DNA of 64,000 bases, taken from positions 248,001 through 312,000 of the forward strand of contig NZ_JACIGJ010000005.1 in NCBI RefSeq assembly GCF_014197855.1. Reading direction: 5' to 3'. Each line of letters begins with the position of its first letter. Within the stretch, counting starts at the first letter, position 1. This document shows, piece after piece, positions 25,261-33,552 of the stretch. This stretch comes from Roseospira marina (GTDB lineage: Bacteria > Pseudomonadota > Alphaproteobacteria > Rhodospirillales > Rhodospirillaceae). The notes beneath the pieces are model-generated. The model had not been told where the DNA came from, ran no database searches, and worked only from the letters and a program-made list of their open reading frames with translations. A program made the position numbers and the translations under genes.

Positions 25261-26880
25261 TTAACGGGTTCGGGCGTCGGCCAGGACCATGTCGCTGCCC
25301 TTTTCCGCGATCATGAACACGGCGGCCTGGGTGTTGCCGGAGACCATGGCGGGCATAACCGAGGCATCGATGACGCGGAGGTTCTCGACTCCGCGCACCC
25401 GCAGGCGATGATCCACCACGGCCCCGGGGTCGGTGCCCATGCGGCAGGTCCCGGCGGAGTGGTAGATGGTCTGGCCGGTCTCGCGGGCAAAGGCGAGCCA
25501 GTCCGCGTCCGTCTGGCAGGCGTCGCCCGGGCTCATCTCGTAAGCGCGGAAGGGGGTCAGCGGCGCCTGCTCCATGACCGTGCGGCCGAGGCGCATGGCG
25601 TCGATCATGCAGCGCTGGTCTTCCTCTGCGTCCAGCATGTTGGGGCGGATGGCCGGGGCGTCCAGGGGATCGGGCGAGCGCGCGTGCACGCTGCCGCGCG
25701 ATGTCGGGCGCAACTGGGTCACGCCCAGCGTCATGCCCGGGTGCGGTTCCAGTTTGCGCTCGGCGGCGTTGGCGTAGCTGGCGTGCATGAAGAAGAACTG
25801 GGCGTCCGGTCCGTCCAGATCCGCCCGTGTGCGCACGAAGCCATAGCCCAACCCGGTCCCGAACGTCAGGATGCCGCGCCGGGCCAGAAGGTAGCGCAGC
25901 ACGTGCCCGACCAGACGCAGGCCGCGCGTGTCCTCGTTGAGCGTCATCGGCCGGGTGACGCGCCAGTTCAGCCGGGTGCAGAAGTGATCCAGGTAGTTGG
26001 CGCCGACCCCTGGGGCCGCAACCCGCACCGGCAGTCCCAGCGGCCCAAGGATCGCCGGATCGCCGATGCCGGACAGTTCCAGGATCTGGGGCGACTGGAT
26101 GGCGCCAGCGGCCAGGATCACCTCGCTGGTTGCTTTGAATGCGACGGTGCGGCCGTCCTGCCGCGCGGTGACGCCCGTGGCGCGCCCGTTCTCCAGGGTC
26201 AGGCCGGTGACGTGAACCCCAGTTCGGACGGTGAGGTTGGGCCGTGTGCGCGCGGGGGCCAGATAGGCGCGGGCCGCGTCGGCGCGCCGGCCGCCACGTT
26301 GGTTGACCTGATAGTATCCGAAGCCGTCCTGACGGGCGCCGTTGTAGTCCGGGTTGAGCGGATGGCCGGCGGCCGCGGCGGCCTCCAGGAACGCCGTGCC
26401 GATGGCCGGGCGCTCCACCACCTCGCGGATGTCCACCGGTCCGTGCCGGCCGCGCGGGGTTGCGCCCGCCGGTCCCACATACCGTTCCAGGCGGCGGAAG
26501 ATCGGCGCCACGTCGTCGAAGCGCCAGCCCGGGCAGCCTTGCTGCGCCCAGCCGTCGTAGTCTCCGGGCTGGCCCTGCACCCAGATCATGCCGTTGATCA
26601 GGGTGGATCCGCCCAGCCCCTTGCCGCGCGGAATGGCGATGGCGCGGTTCATGGTTCCGGGCTCGGGCTCGGTCTGGAAGTTCCAGTTGTAGCGGGGATT
26701 GGTCAGCAGCTTGTAGAACCCCGCCGGAATGGCGATCCAGGGACTGCTGGCCTCCCCGCCGGCCTCCAGCAGCAGGACCGAATGACGCCCGCTGGCGCTC
26801 AGTCGGTTGGCCAGCACGCAGCCCGCCGTTCCTCCCCCCACAATGATGTAGTCGAACGAGCCTAGCGCATCGGCGGTCAC
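25261..26880 (-). CDS. GMC-family FAD-dependent oxidoreductase
   Basis: A 539-residue GMC oxidoreductase, the group of choline and polyethylene-glycol-type alcohol dehydrogenases. The FAD motif is DYIIVGGGTAGCVLANRLS, followed by LEAGGE, IPRGKGLGGSTLINGMIWVQG, the second signature GAIQSPQILELSGIGDP and the C-terminal block HSAGTCRMGTDPGAVVDHRLRV with the active-site His near GTCRMG. It oxidises a primary alcohol to aldehyde, passing electrons to oxygen or a quinone. The next genes encode an aldehyde dehydrogenase and two SDRs, so successive oxidation of an alcohol is plausible. Substrate unknown. Confidence 0.88.
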   Translation of the reverse strand: MTADALGSFDYIIVGGGTAGCVLANRLSASGRHSVLLLEAGGEASSPWIAIPAGFYKLLTNPRYNWNFQTEPEPGTMNRAIAIPRGKGLGGSTLINGMIWVQGQPGDYDGWAQQGCPGWRFDDVAPIFRRLERYVGPAGATPRGRHGPVDIREVVERPAIGTAFLEAAAAAGHPLNPDYNGARQDGFGYYQVNQRGGRRADAARAYLAPARTRPNLTVRTGVHVTGLTLENGRATGVTARQDGRTVAFKATSEVILAAGAIQSPQILELSGIGDPAILGPLGLPVRVAAPGVGANYLDHFCTRLNWRVTRPMTLNEDTRGLRLVGHVLRYLLARRGILTFGTGLGYGFVRTRADLDGPDAQFFFMHASYANAAERKLEPHPGMTLGVTQLRPTSRGSVHARSPDPLDAPAIRPNMLDAEEDQRCMIDAMRLGRTVMEQAPLTPFRAYEMSPGDACQTDADWLAFARETGQTIYHSAGTCRMGTDPGAVVDHRLRVRGVENLRVIDASVMPAMVSGNTQAAVFMIAEKGSDMVLADARTR

Positions 26881-26902
26881 GGTGTGCGGCCTCCTGCTCC
26901 GG

Positions 26903-27712
26903 TCAAGCGATCGCGCCCATGTGGCGCGCCATCAGGACGATCTGGGACTCCAGCATCGGCAGCCCGGGCTGGATCCGGCAGCCCCGCGCCTGGGCGGCGG
27001 TCAGCAGTGGTGTCATGACCGGCTGCATGATGGCCTCGGCCACCACCATGTTCGGCTGAAGCTGATCGGTGTCCAACGGGGCGCCGTCGCCCTCCGCCAT
27101 GCCGACGGAGGTGCCGTTGACCACCAGATCATGCCCGGCCACGGTCCCCGCATCCGTCGAAAGCGTCAGGGCCGGATAGGTCTCGGCCACCCGCTCGGCG
27201 AGGGCGCGGGCCTTCGCTTCGGTGCGATTGGCGATGGTCAGATGGCTCACGCCCGCCTCGGCCAGGGCGAAGGCCATCGCGCTGGCGGCCCCGCCGGCCC
27301 CGGCCACATAGGCGCGCCAACCTTTGGGGTCGATCCCGGCGCTGCGCAGGCCTTCGACGAAGCCGATGCCGTCCAGCATGGCCCCGACCATGCGGCCGTC
27401 GGCCTCGCGCCGCACGCAGTTGACCGCGCCGATCCGGCGGGCGGCCTCGGTGACATCGTCGCACAGGTCCAGCATGGCGGGTTTGTGCGGCACGGTGGCG
27501 ATGAAGCCACCGACGTTGGCGAGGGCGCGCAGGCCGTCCAGCGCCCGCGCCAATCCGTCCGGCCGGACGTGCAGGGGCACGAGCACGCCGTTTACCCCGT
27601 GACGCTCGAACAGCGCGTTCATCACCTGCGGGGTTTTAACGTGATGGATCGGGTCCGCGAGGACGCCGTAAACGCGCGTGGTTCCGGTGATCATGATCGG
27701 GCGGGTCTTCAT
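26903..27712 (-). CDS. Shikimate dehydrogenase family protein
   Basis: A 269-residue protein of the AroE fold. The N-terminal substrate domain has GVLADPIHHVKTPQVMNALFE and GFIATVPHKPAML, where Lys of VPHK equals the catalytic Lys. The NADP domain has AYVAGAGGAASAMAFALAEAG and TIANRTEAKARALAERV. The shikimate motif SxS near the start is replaced by IHHVKTP, so the substrate is probably another hydroxy-acid rather than shikimate, as in quinate- or aminoshikimate-type relatives. It lies among catabolic genes and not with aromatic biosynthesis. The start at 27712 has no good ribosome site; ATG at 27694 is an alternative. Tandem CATCTGTGGGG copies flank the start. Confidence 0.8.
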   Translation of the reverse strand: MKTRPIMITGTTRVYGVLADPIHHVKTPQVMNALFERHGVNGVLVPLHVRPDGLARALDGLRALANVGGFIATVPHKPAMLDLCDDVTEAARRIGAVNCVRREADGRMVGAMLDGIGFVEGLRSAGIDPKGWRAYVAGAGGAASAMAFALAEAGVSHLTIANRTEAKARALAERVAETYPALTLSTDAGTVAGHDLVVNGTSVGMAEGDGAPLDTDQLQPNMVVAEAIMQPVMTPLLTAAQARGCRIQPGLPMLESQIVLMARHMGAIA

Positions 27713-27735
27713 CTGTGGGGCATCTGTGGGGCGGG

Positions 27736-29172
27736 TCAGGGCTGGGTGTAGGCGGTCTTCACCACGGTGTAGAACTCGCGGGCGTAGGCCCCCTGTTCGC
27801 GCGGGCCGTAGCTGGAGCCCTTCCGGCCACCGAACGGCACGTGATAGTCCACGCCTGCCGTCGGCAGGTTGACCATGACCATGCCAGCCTCGGCGTTGCG
27901 CTTGAAATCGCTGGCGTATTTCAGGCTGGTGGTGGCGATCCCGGCGGACAGGCCGAAGTCGGTGTCGTTGGCGACGGCCAGTGCCGCGTCGTAGTCCTTG
28001 ACGCGGATCACGGCGGCGACCGGACCGAAGATCTCCTCCCGGGCGATGCGCATGCCGTTGTCGACCTCGGTGAACAGGGCCGGGCACTGATAGAACCCCG
28101 GGGTCGGGCGGTTCAGGCGCTCCCCACCCCAGAGCAGGCGCGCCCCCTCGCTCCGGCCGATGTCCAGGTAGCGTTCGTTGCTGGCAAGCTGGCGTTCGTC
28201 CACCACCGGGCCGATCTGGCTGTCCGGCTCCAGGGCGTGGCCCACCGTGACGGCCTTCAGGCGCTCGGATAGCGCCGCCACGAAGGCGTCGTGGATGCCC
28301 TCGGTCACGATCAGGCGCGACGACGCGGTGCACCGCTGCCCGGTGGAGAAAAAGGCGCCGTTCAGGGCGCAGGAGACGGCGGTCTCAAGGTCGGCGTCGT
28401 CCAAAACAACGAACGGGTTCTTGCCGCCCATCTCAAGCTGGACCTTCTTCATCGGCTGCGCCGCCACGCATCCGGCGGCGACCCGCCGGCCGGTGGTCAC
28501 GGAGCCCGTGAAGGTGATCGCGGCGACGTCGGGATGCGCCACCAGACGGTCCCCGACCACGGCGCCGGGCCCCATGACGAGGTTCAGCACGCCCGCCGGC
28601 AGCCCGGCCCGGTGCAGGATGTCGGTCAGCATCCAGGCCGAATGCGGCACCAGCTCCGCCGGCTTGAACACCACCGTGTTGCCCCAGGCCAGGGCGGGGG
28701 CGATCTTCCAGGCCGGAATGGCGATGGGGAAGTTCCAGGGCGTGATCAGTCCCACGACACCTAGGGGCTCCCGCGTGATCTCCACACCGACCCCCGGCCG
28801 GATCGAGGGCACGGTCTCGCCGCCGCAACGCAGAGCCTCGCCGGCAAAGAACGCCAGCACCTGCCCGGCGCGGGTGGCTTCACCGATGCCCTCGGCCAGC
28901 GTCTTGCCTTCTTCGCGCGACAGGATGCGGCCCAGCTCCTCGGCCCGCGCCAGCACCTCGTCGGCGGCGCGCCGCAGGATATCGTGGCGGACCTGCGGCG
29001 TGGTGCGCGCCCAGGCCGGGAAGGCCGCGCGGGCGGCGTCCACCGCCCGGTCGACGGCGGCCGCGTCGGCGTGGGCGAACGCACCAATGACGTCGTGGGT
29101 GTCCGACGGGTTGACGTTCTCCGTGGCGTCCGGGGCGTCCACCCACTCGCCGCCGATCAGGTTCTGGAACAT
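27736..29172 (-). CDS. NAD(P)-dependent aldehyde dehydrogenase
   Basis: A 478-residue aldehyde dehydrogenase. Key blocks are LITPWNFPIAIPAWKIAPAL (cofactor pocket), FTGSVTTGRRVAAG, the general base Glu of QLEMGGKNPFVVL and the nucleophile Cys of FFSTGQRCTASSR. The C-terminal segment AGMVMVNLPTAGVDYHVPFGG is like alpha-ketoglutaric semialdehyde and other semialdehyde dehydrogenases. The start at 29172 follows GAAGAGAG; a longer frame upstream would translate a tandem repeat (PENPALPEN) and is unlikely. It probably oxidises the aldehyde formed by the GMC enzyme or the MDR dehydrogenases of the array. Confidence 0.9.
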   Translation of the reverse strand: MFQNLIGGEWVDAPDATENVNPSDTHDVIGAFAHADAAAVDRAVDAARAAFPAWARTTPQVRHDILRRAADEVLARAEELGRILSREEGKTLAEGIGEATRAGQVLAFFAGEALRCGGETVPSIRPGVGVEITREPLGVVGLITPWNFPIAIPAWKIAPALAWGNTVVFKPAELVPHSAWMLTDILHRAGLPAGVLNLVMGPGAVVGDRLVAHPDVAAITFTGSVTTGRRVAAGCVAAQPMKKVQLEMGGKNPFVVLDDADLETAVSCALNGAFFSTGQRCTASSRLIVTEGIHDAFVAALSERLKAVTVGHALEPDSQIGPVVDERQLASNERYLDIGRSEGARLLWGGERLNRPTPGFYQCPALFTEVDNGMRIAREEIFGPVAAVIRVKDYDAALAVANDTDFGLSAGIATTSLKYASDFKRNAEAGMVMVNLPTAGVDYHVPFGGRKGSSYGPREQGAYAREFYTVVKTAYTQP

Positions 29173-29188
29173 GGGGCTCTCTTCATTG

Positions 29189-29242
29189 TTTTCAGGCAGG
29201 GCGGGGTTTTCAGGCAGGGCGGGGTTTTCGGGCCGGGCGGGC
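29189..29242. repeat. Three tandem 18-bp repeats
   Basis: TTTTCAGGCAGGGCGGGG occurs at 29189-29206 and 29207-29224, with a diverged third copy at 29225-29242. It lies between the SDR gene and the aldehyde dehydrogenase start. Copy number may vary between strains. It could be simple slippage or affect the spacing of the leader. Confidence 0.8.
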
Positions 29243-29258
29243 GTCCAATCCGGCCCGA

Positions 29259-30068
29259 TCACGTCATGTACAGGCCGCCGGCCACGTCGATGGTCTGGCC
29301 GGTGACGAAGCTGGCTTCCGGGCTGGTGAGCCAGAGCGCGACATCGGCCACCTCCTCCGGCTGGCCCAGGCGGGCCAGGGGGGTCATGGCCACTTGCTCG
29401 GCGTTGATCTCGGGGGCGACGCCCCGCACCATCGGCGTTTCGATCCGCCCCGGTGCCAGCGCGTTGACCCGCACCCCGAACGGCCCGAGTTCGGCCGCCA
29501 GATGCTTGGTGAAGCCGAGAATGGCGGACTTGGTCGCGGCGTAGTGGCAGGCGACGATGGGGGAGTACGTCTTGCCCGCCACCGATGACATGTTGACGAT
29601 CCAGCCGCGCCGGGCCTCCCGCATGGACGGGGTCAGCGCCCGGATGGTGTGGAACGTGCCGGTCAGGTTCACGTCGACCACCCGGCGCCACTCCAACGGG
29701 TCCATCTCCCACACCTTGTGCGCCACGCCGTCGTGCTTGGGTGAGATGCCGGCGTTGTTGATGACGGTGTCGAACGGCCCGCCCATGTCGCGGGCCGTCT
29801 GCTGAACGGCCGCCTCCAGCGCCGCATAGTCCGCCACGTCCACGGGCAGGCCGACCGCGCGGCCGCGTCCGCCGGCCGTGATCGCGGCCACCGCGTCGGC
29901 GACCTCGTCGGTCTTCAGGTCCAGCACGCCCACGGTGGCGCCCCGGGCGGCGAAGCCCTGGGCGATTGCGTGCCCGATGCCCTTGGCCGCGCCGGTCACC
30001 AGCACCCGCCGGCCGGCGTGGCTGTCGCGCCGGGCGAACGCCTCCGGATTGATTTCCCTCTCGCTCAT
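29259..30068 (-). CDS. SDR-family oxidoreductase, FabG-like
   Basis: A 269-residue classical short-chain dehydrogenase. The motifs are VTGAAKGIGHAIAQGFAARG, NNAGISPKHDG, the catalytic Ser in IVNMSSVAGK, YxxxK in CHYAATKSAILG and C-terminal SFVTGQTIDVAGGLYM. It is of the 3-oxoacyl-ACP-reductase-like type that also includes sugar and polyol dehydrogenases. It lies 4 bp after livF and upstream of the aldehyde dehydrogenase, so it belongs to the same transcription unit. The substrate is unknown. Confidence 0.9.
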   Translation of the reverse strand: MSEREINPEAFARRDSHAGRRVLVTGAAKGIGHAIAQGFAARGATVGVLDLKTDEVADAVAAITAGGRGRAVGLPVDVADYAALEAAVQQTARDMGGPFDTVINNAGISPKHDGVAHKVWEMDPLEWRRVVDVNLTGTFHTIRALTPSMREARRGWIVNMSSVAGKTYSPIVACHYAATKSAILGFTKHLAAELGPFGVRVNALAPGRIETPMVRGVAPEINAEQVAMTPLARLGQPEEVADVALWLTSPEASFVTGQTIDVAGGLYMT

Positions 30069-30072
30069 CGGC

Positions 30073-30777
30073 TCAGATTCCCAGATAGGCTTGGCGGATA
30101 TGGTCGTTCGTCAGCAGGGCCTCGGCGTCGTCGGACAGCACGATCTCGCCGTTCTCCAGCACATAGCCCCGGTTGGCCGCCTTCAGGGTGTGAAAGACGT
30201 TCTGCTCGACGATCAGCACCGTGGCGCCCGAGGCCTCGATCTGCTCGATCACCTGGAACACCTGCGAGACGATCTTGGGTGCGAGGCCCAGCGACGGCTC
30301 GTCGAACATCAGCAGCTTCGGCCGGGCCATCATGCCGCGCGCAATGGCCACCATCTGCTGTTCGCCGCCGGACAGGTGAGAGGCGCGTTGGTCGATCCGC
30401 TCCCGCACGCGGGGGAACAGGGTCAGAACCTCCTCCAGCGTGTCGGCGCGGGCGGCGCGCGCCGCGGGACGATAAGCTCCCATCAGCAGGTTCTCGCGCA
30501 CCGTCATGTCGGGGAACAACTGGCGCCCCTCCGGGATCATGGTGATCCCCAGATCGACGATGTCGTGCGGGGACAGTGTGCTGATGTCCTCGCCCTCGAA
30601 CAGGATCTGACCGGCCGTGGTGGACACCACCCCGGCGATGGCGCGCAGGGTGGTGGTCTTGCCGGCGCCGTTGCCGCCGACGATGGTGACGACCTCCCCG
30701 GCCTGCACGGTCAGCGACACGCCGTGCAGGATGGTGGTCGGGCCGTAGCCGGCGTGGACATCCCTCAGCTCAAGCAT
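30073..30777 (-). CDS. livF: Branched-chain amino acid-type ABC transporter ATPase LivF
   Basis: A 234-residue ABC ATPase with Walker A GGNGAGKTTTLRAI, signature LSGGEQQMVAIARGMM and Walker B LLMFDEPSLGL, in the pattern typical of LivF. The start at 30777 (MLELRDVHAGYGP) overlaps the 3' end of the livM-livG gene by 8 bases and follows GAAAGAG; an ATG at 30795 is possible. With livMG, livH and a binding protein it forms a full importer. The Liv family also imports amides, urea and small aromatic or carboxylic acids, so a branched-chain amino acid is not certain. Confidence 0.9.
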   Translation of the reverse strand: MLELRDVHAGYGPTTILHGVSLTVQAGEVVTIVGGNGAGKTTTLRAIAGVVSTTAGQILFEGEDISTLSPHDIVDLGITMIPEGRQLFPDMTVRENLLMGAYRPAARAARADTLEEVLTLFPRVRERIDQRASHLSGGEQQMVAIARGMMARPKLLMFDEPSLGLAPKIVSQVFQVIEQIEASGATVLIVEQNVFHTLKAANRGYVLENGEIVLSDDAEALLTNDHIRQAYLGI

Positions 30778-32602
30778 GGGCGAACTCTTTCCCAAGGTAG
30801 GCTTCGATCACCTCCGGGTCCTGGACCACCTCGCGCGGCGGCCCCTCGGTGATGATGTGGCCGGAGTTGAGAACGATGACCCGGTCGGACAGCGACATCA
30901 CCGCCTGCATCACATGCTCGATGGCGATGATGCTCACCCCGCCGTCGCGGATGGACAGCATCAGGTCGATGGCGCGGCGGACGTCGGTCTGGTTGATGCC
31001 GGCCATGACCTCGTCGAGCAGCAGGACGCGCGGCTCCATGGCCATGACCCGGGCGACCTCCAGCCGCTTCAGCCCGCCGATGGTCAGGCCCCGCGCCTCG
31101 GCGTCCAGATAGGGGCCGAGGCCCATCTTGTGCGCCGTCTCCCGCGCCACCGCGCGGGCGTCCCCGACATGGCCGTGGCGGTGGAAGGCGCCGACCATGA
31201 TGTTCTCTTCCACCGTCATGGCGGCGAAGGGCTGCACGATCTGGAACGTTCGTCCGATGCCGAGCGCGGCGTATTCCATGGGGCTTTTCGGCCGCACCCA
31301 GTCGCCGGCCCGGTCGCGCACCGCGACGTCGCCCTGATCCGGCTCCATGAAGCCCGAGATCATGTTGAACAGGGTGGTCTTGCCGGCGCCGTTGGGGCCG
31401 ATCAGGCCGAGGATTTCACCCTCGCGCAGGGTGAAGCTGGCGTGCTCGATCACGCGCAGACCCCCGAAGCTCTTGCTCAGGCCGTCGACGCGCATGATCT
31501 CCGCGCCCGTGGCGGGTTGCGGGGTGGGTTCGGTGGTGTCCGCCGGTTGCCTGGGTTCGGCCGCGATCGCTTCGGCCTGGGGGGCGGTGCTGTCGTCCGG
31601 GCGCCCTTCTGTGCCCTTGAACCGGGCGACCAGACCCATGATGCCGTCCGGCATGAACAGGGCCGCCAGCACCAGGACGGTGCCGTAGACGAAGCCGTGC
31701 AGGCCGAGCGCCTGGGCGCCGAGCCAGCCGCGCACCAGCTCCGTCAGCGGCACCAGCAGGAGGGCGCCCAGGAACGGGCCGAACACGGTGCCGATGCCGC
31801 CGATCAGGGCGAACATGGCGATCTGGATCGACATGGTGAGCGAGAAGACGGCACCGGGCTCGATGAACGTCAGGTACATGGCGTGGTAGGTGCCGATCAT
31901 GGCCGTCAGCGCGGCCGACGCGGCGACCGCGACCAGGCGCACCCGCACCGTCGGCACCCCGGCGGCGCGCGCGGCGGATTCACGCTCCCGCGTGGCGACC
32001 AGATAGAACCCCAGGCGACGGGACCGGATCAGCCATCCGACGAACAGGCAGACCAGCATCAGGCCGAAGGCGATCACCAGCGCCGGCAGCCGGTCGCGGA
32101 ACACCATCCACTCCCAGCCCAGCCGAAGCTGGATCATCAGGCCGGTGGCCCCGCCCGTGACATCGCGGAAGTGCAAGGCGAGGACGCGGAACACCTCCAG
32201 CAGGGCGATGGTCGCCAACGCGAAGAACGGGCCGCGCAGAATGAAGCAGGGGTAGCTGACGATCACCGCCACGACGACGGCGACGGCGGCGCCGACCAGC
32301 ATGCCGATCCACGGTGAGACGCCCGTGTTCATCAGGATCACGCCGGCGTAGGCCCCGATGCCGTAGAACATCATGTGCCCCAGCGAGAGCTGCCCGGCAT
32401 AGCCGCCGACAAGGTTCCAGGCGGTCGAGAGGCCCGCGAAAATGCAGATGGTGATGAAGACGTGATAGACGAACGGGTTGTCGATCACCGTCGGGATGAT
32501 GAAGACGGCGGCCACCAGCGCGGCCAGGACCATCGGGGCCAGGGCCGGGCGGCGGCGCTTCGCGCCGGTCCCGACCTCTTTCGATGCGGCGCGGCCGATC
32601 AT
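30770..32602 (-). CDS. Fused ABC permease LivM and ATPase LivG
   Basis: A 610-residue fusion. Residues 1-335 are a LivM-type permease (AWNLVGGYAGQLSLGHMMFYGIGAYAG, FALATIALLEVFRVLALHF, AMFALIGGIGTVFGPFLGALLL). A linker rich in Pro, Ala and Thr (about 335-372) follows. From about 373 there is a LivG ATPase: GLIGPNGAGKTTLFNMISGF, GIGRTFQIVQPFAAMTVEENIMVG, a signature TIGGLKRLEVARVMA and Walker B VLLLDEVMAGIN. The signature has IGG instead of the usual SGG/YGG. The start overlaps the livH stop (ATGA). Fused LivMG proteins occur in some alphaproteobacteria. Confidence 0.92.
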   Translation of the reverse strand: MIGRAASKEVGTGAKRRRPALAPMVLAALVAAVFIIPTVIDNPFVYHVFITICIFAGLSTAWNLVGGYAGQLSLGHMMFYGIGAYAGVILMNTGVSPWIGMLVGAAVAVVVAVIVSYPCFILRGPFFALATIALLEVFRVLALHFRDVTGGATGLMIQLRLGWEWMVFRDRLPALVIAFGLMLVCLFVGWLIRSRRLGFYLVATRERESAARAAGVPTVRVRLVAVAASAALTAMIGTYHAMYLTFIEPGAVFSLTMSIQIAMFALIGGIGTVFGPFLGALLLVPLTELVRGWLGAQALGLHGFVYGTVLVLAALFMPDGIMGLVARFKGTEGRPDDSTAPQAEAIAAEPRQPADTTEPTPQPATGAEIMRVDGLSKSFGGLRVIEHASFTLREGEILGLIGPNGAGKTTLFNMISGFMEPDQGDVAVRDRAGDWVRPKSPMEYAALGIGRTFQIVQPFAAMTVEENIMVGAFHRHGHVGDARAVARETAHKMGLGPYLDAEARGLTIGGLKRLEVARVMAMEPRVLLLDEVMAGINQTDVRRAIDLMLSIRDGGVSIIAIEHVMQAVMSLSDRVIVLNSGHIITEGPPREVVQDPEVIEAYLGKEFAHA

Positions 32603-33486
32603 GGCGACACGTGCGACAGGGTGGACCGGGAGCCCAGCAGCCCGGAGGGCCGCAGGATCAGGATCACCAGGAACATGCCGAACACCACCGCCTCGCGCAG
32701 GTCGGACCCGATGTAGAAGCCGGACATAGCGTCGACGACGCCGATGACCATGGCCCCCAGCAGGGCGCCCGGGATCGACCCCAGCCCGCCCAGCACCACC
32801 ACCACGAAGGCAGTAAGCACGAAATAGGTGCCGATGTTCGGGCTGGTCGGGTACAGCGGCGCCACCAGCGCGGCGGCCACGCCGACGCAGGCGGTGCCGA
32901 TGCCGAAGGTGAGGATATGCATCCGGTTGGCGTTGATGCCCATCAACTGGGCCGCCGTCCGGTTCTGCGCCACGGCGCGGATGGCGCGCCCGGTGTTGGT
33001 GCGGCCGAGGAAGAGCTGAAGGCCGATCACCGCCACGACGGCCGTCACCAGAATGCAGATCTGCCCGATCAGAACGCGGACCGGCCCGATCTCCAGGGGC
33101 GTGCGCAGCCCGCTGGACGGCGTGTTGACGATATCGGCGCCGAACACCATCAGGGCGAGGTTGATGAGGGCCGTCGACAGACCGACCGTGGCGAAGATCT
33201 GCACGTGCTCGTCACGCGCCGCCAGCAGCGGCTGAATGATGAACCGCTGGGCGAGGGCACCCAGGACGAACAGGGCGGGCGCCAGCGCGACCACGGTCAC
33301 ATAGGGATGCACGCCCAGCCCGACCGTCAGCAGGTAGGCTAGGTACATGCCCACCATCAGGAATTCGCCGTGGGCGAAGTTGATGACTTTCACGATGCCG
33401 AAAATAAGGGTCAGGCCAATGGCAACAATGGTGAACAGACCACCGAGCATGATGCCGTTGACCAAGACCTGAAGAAACGTATCCAT
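32599..33486 (-). CDS. livH: Branched-chain amino acid-type ABC permease LivH
   Basis: A 295-residue inner-membrane permease with about eight hydrophobic segments. FLQVLVNGIMLGGLFTIVAIGLTLIFGIVKVINFAHGEFLMVG is the LivH signature, followed by RAVAQNRTAAQLMGINANRMHI (the coupling loop that contacts the ATPase) and VVLGGLGSIPGALLGAMVIG. It partners the fused LivMG. It starts 66 bp after the binding-protein gene and its stop overlaps the livMG start by four bases. Confidence 0.92.
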   Translation of the reverse strand: MDTFLQVLVNGIMLGGLFTIVAIGLTLIFGIVKVINFAHGEFLMVGMYLAYLLTVGLGVHPYVTVVALAPALFVLGALAQRFIIQPLLAARDEHVQIFATVGLSTALINLALMVFGADIVNTPSSGLRTPLEIGPVRVLIGQICILVTAVVAVIGLQLFLGRTNTGRAIRAVAQNRTAAQLMGINANRMHILTFGIGTACVGVAAALVAPLYPTSPNIGTYFVLTAFVVVVLGGLGSIPGALLGAMVIGVVDAMSGFYIGSDLREAVVFGMFLVILILRPSGLLGSRSTLSHVSP

Positions 33487-33552
33487 GCGGTCCCTCGACG
33501 TCCTGAGGGCGTGAGGCGGCCCGCCGTGGCCGGCCGCCCCAGACCATTGCCG

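Noticed and set aside
29173-29712. N-terminal extension of the aldehyde dehydrogenase encoding PENPALPEN repeats
   Set aside because: It would run through the SDR gene; a good ribosome site and family homology place the start at 29172.
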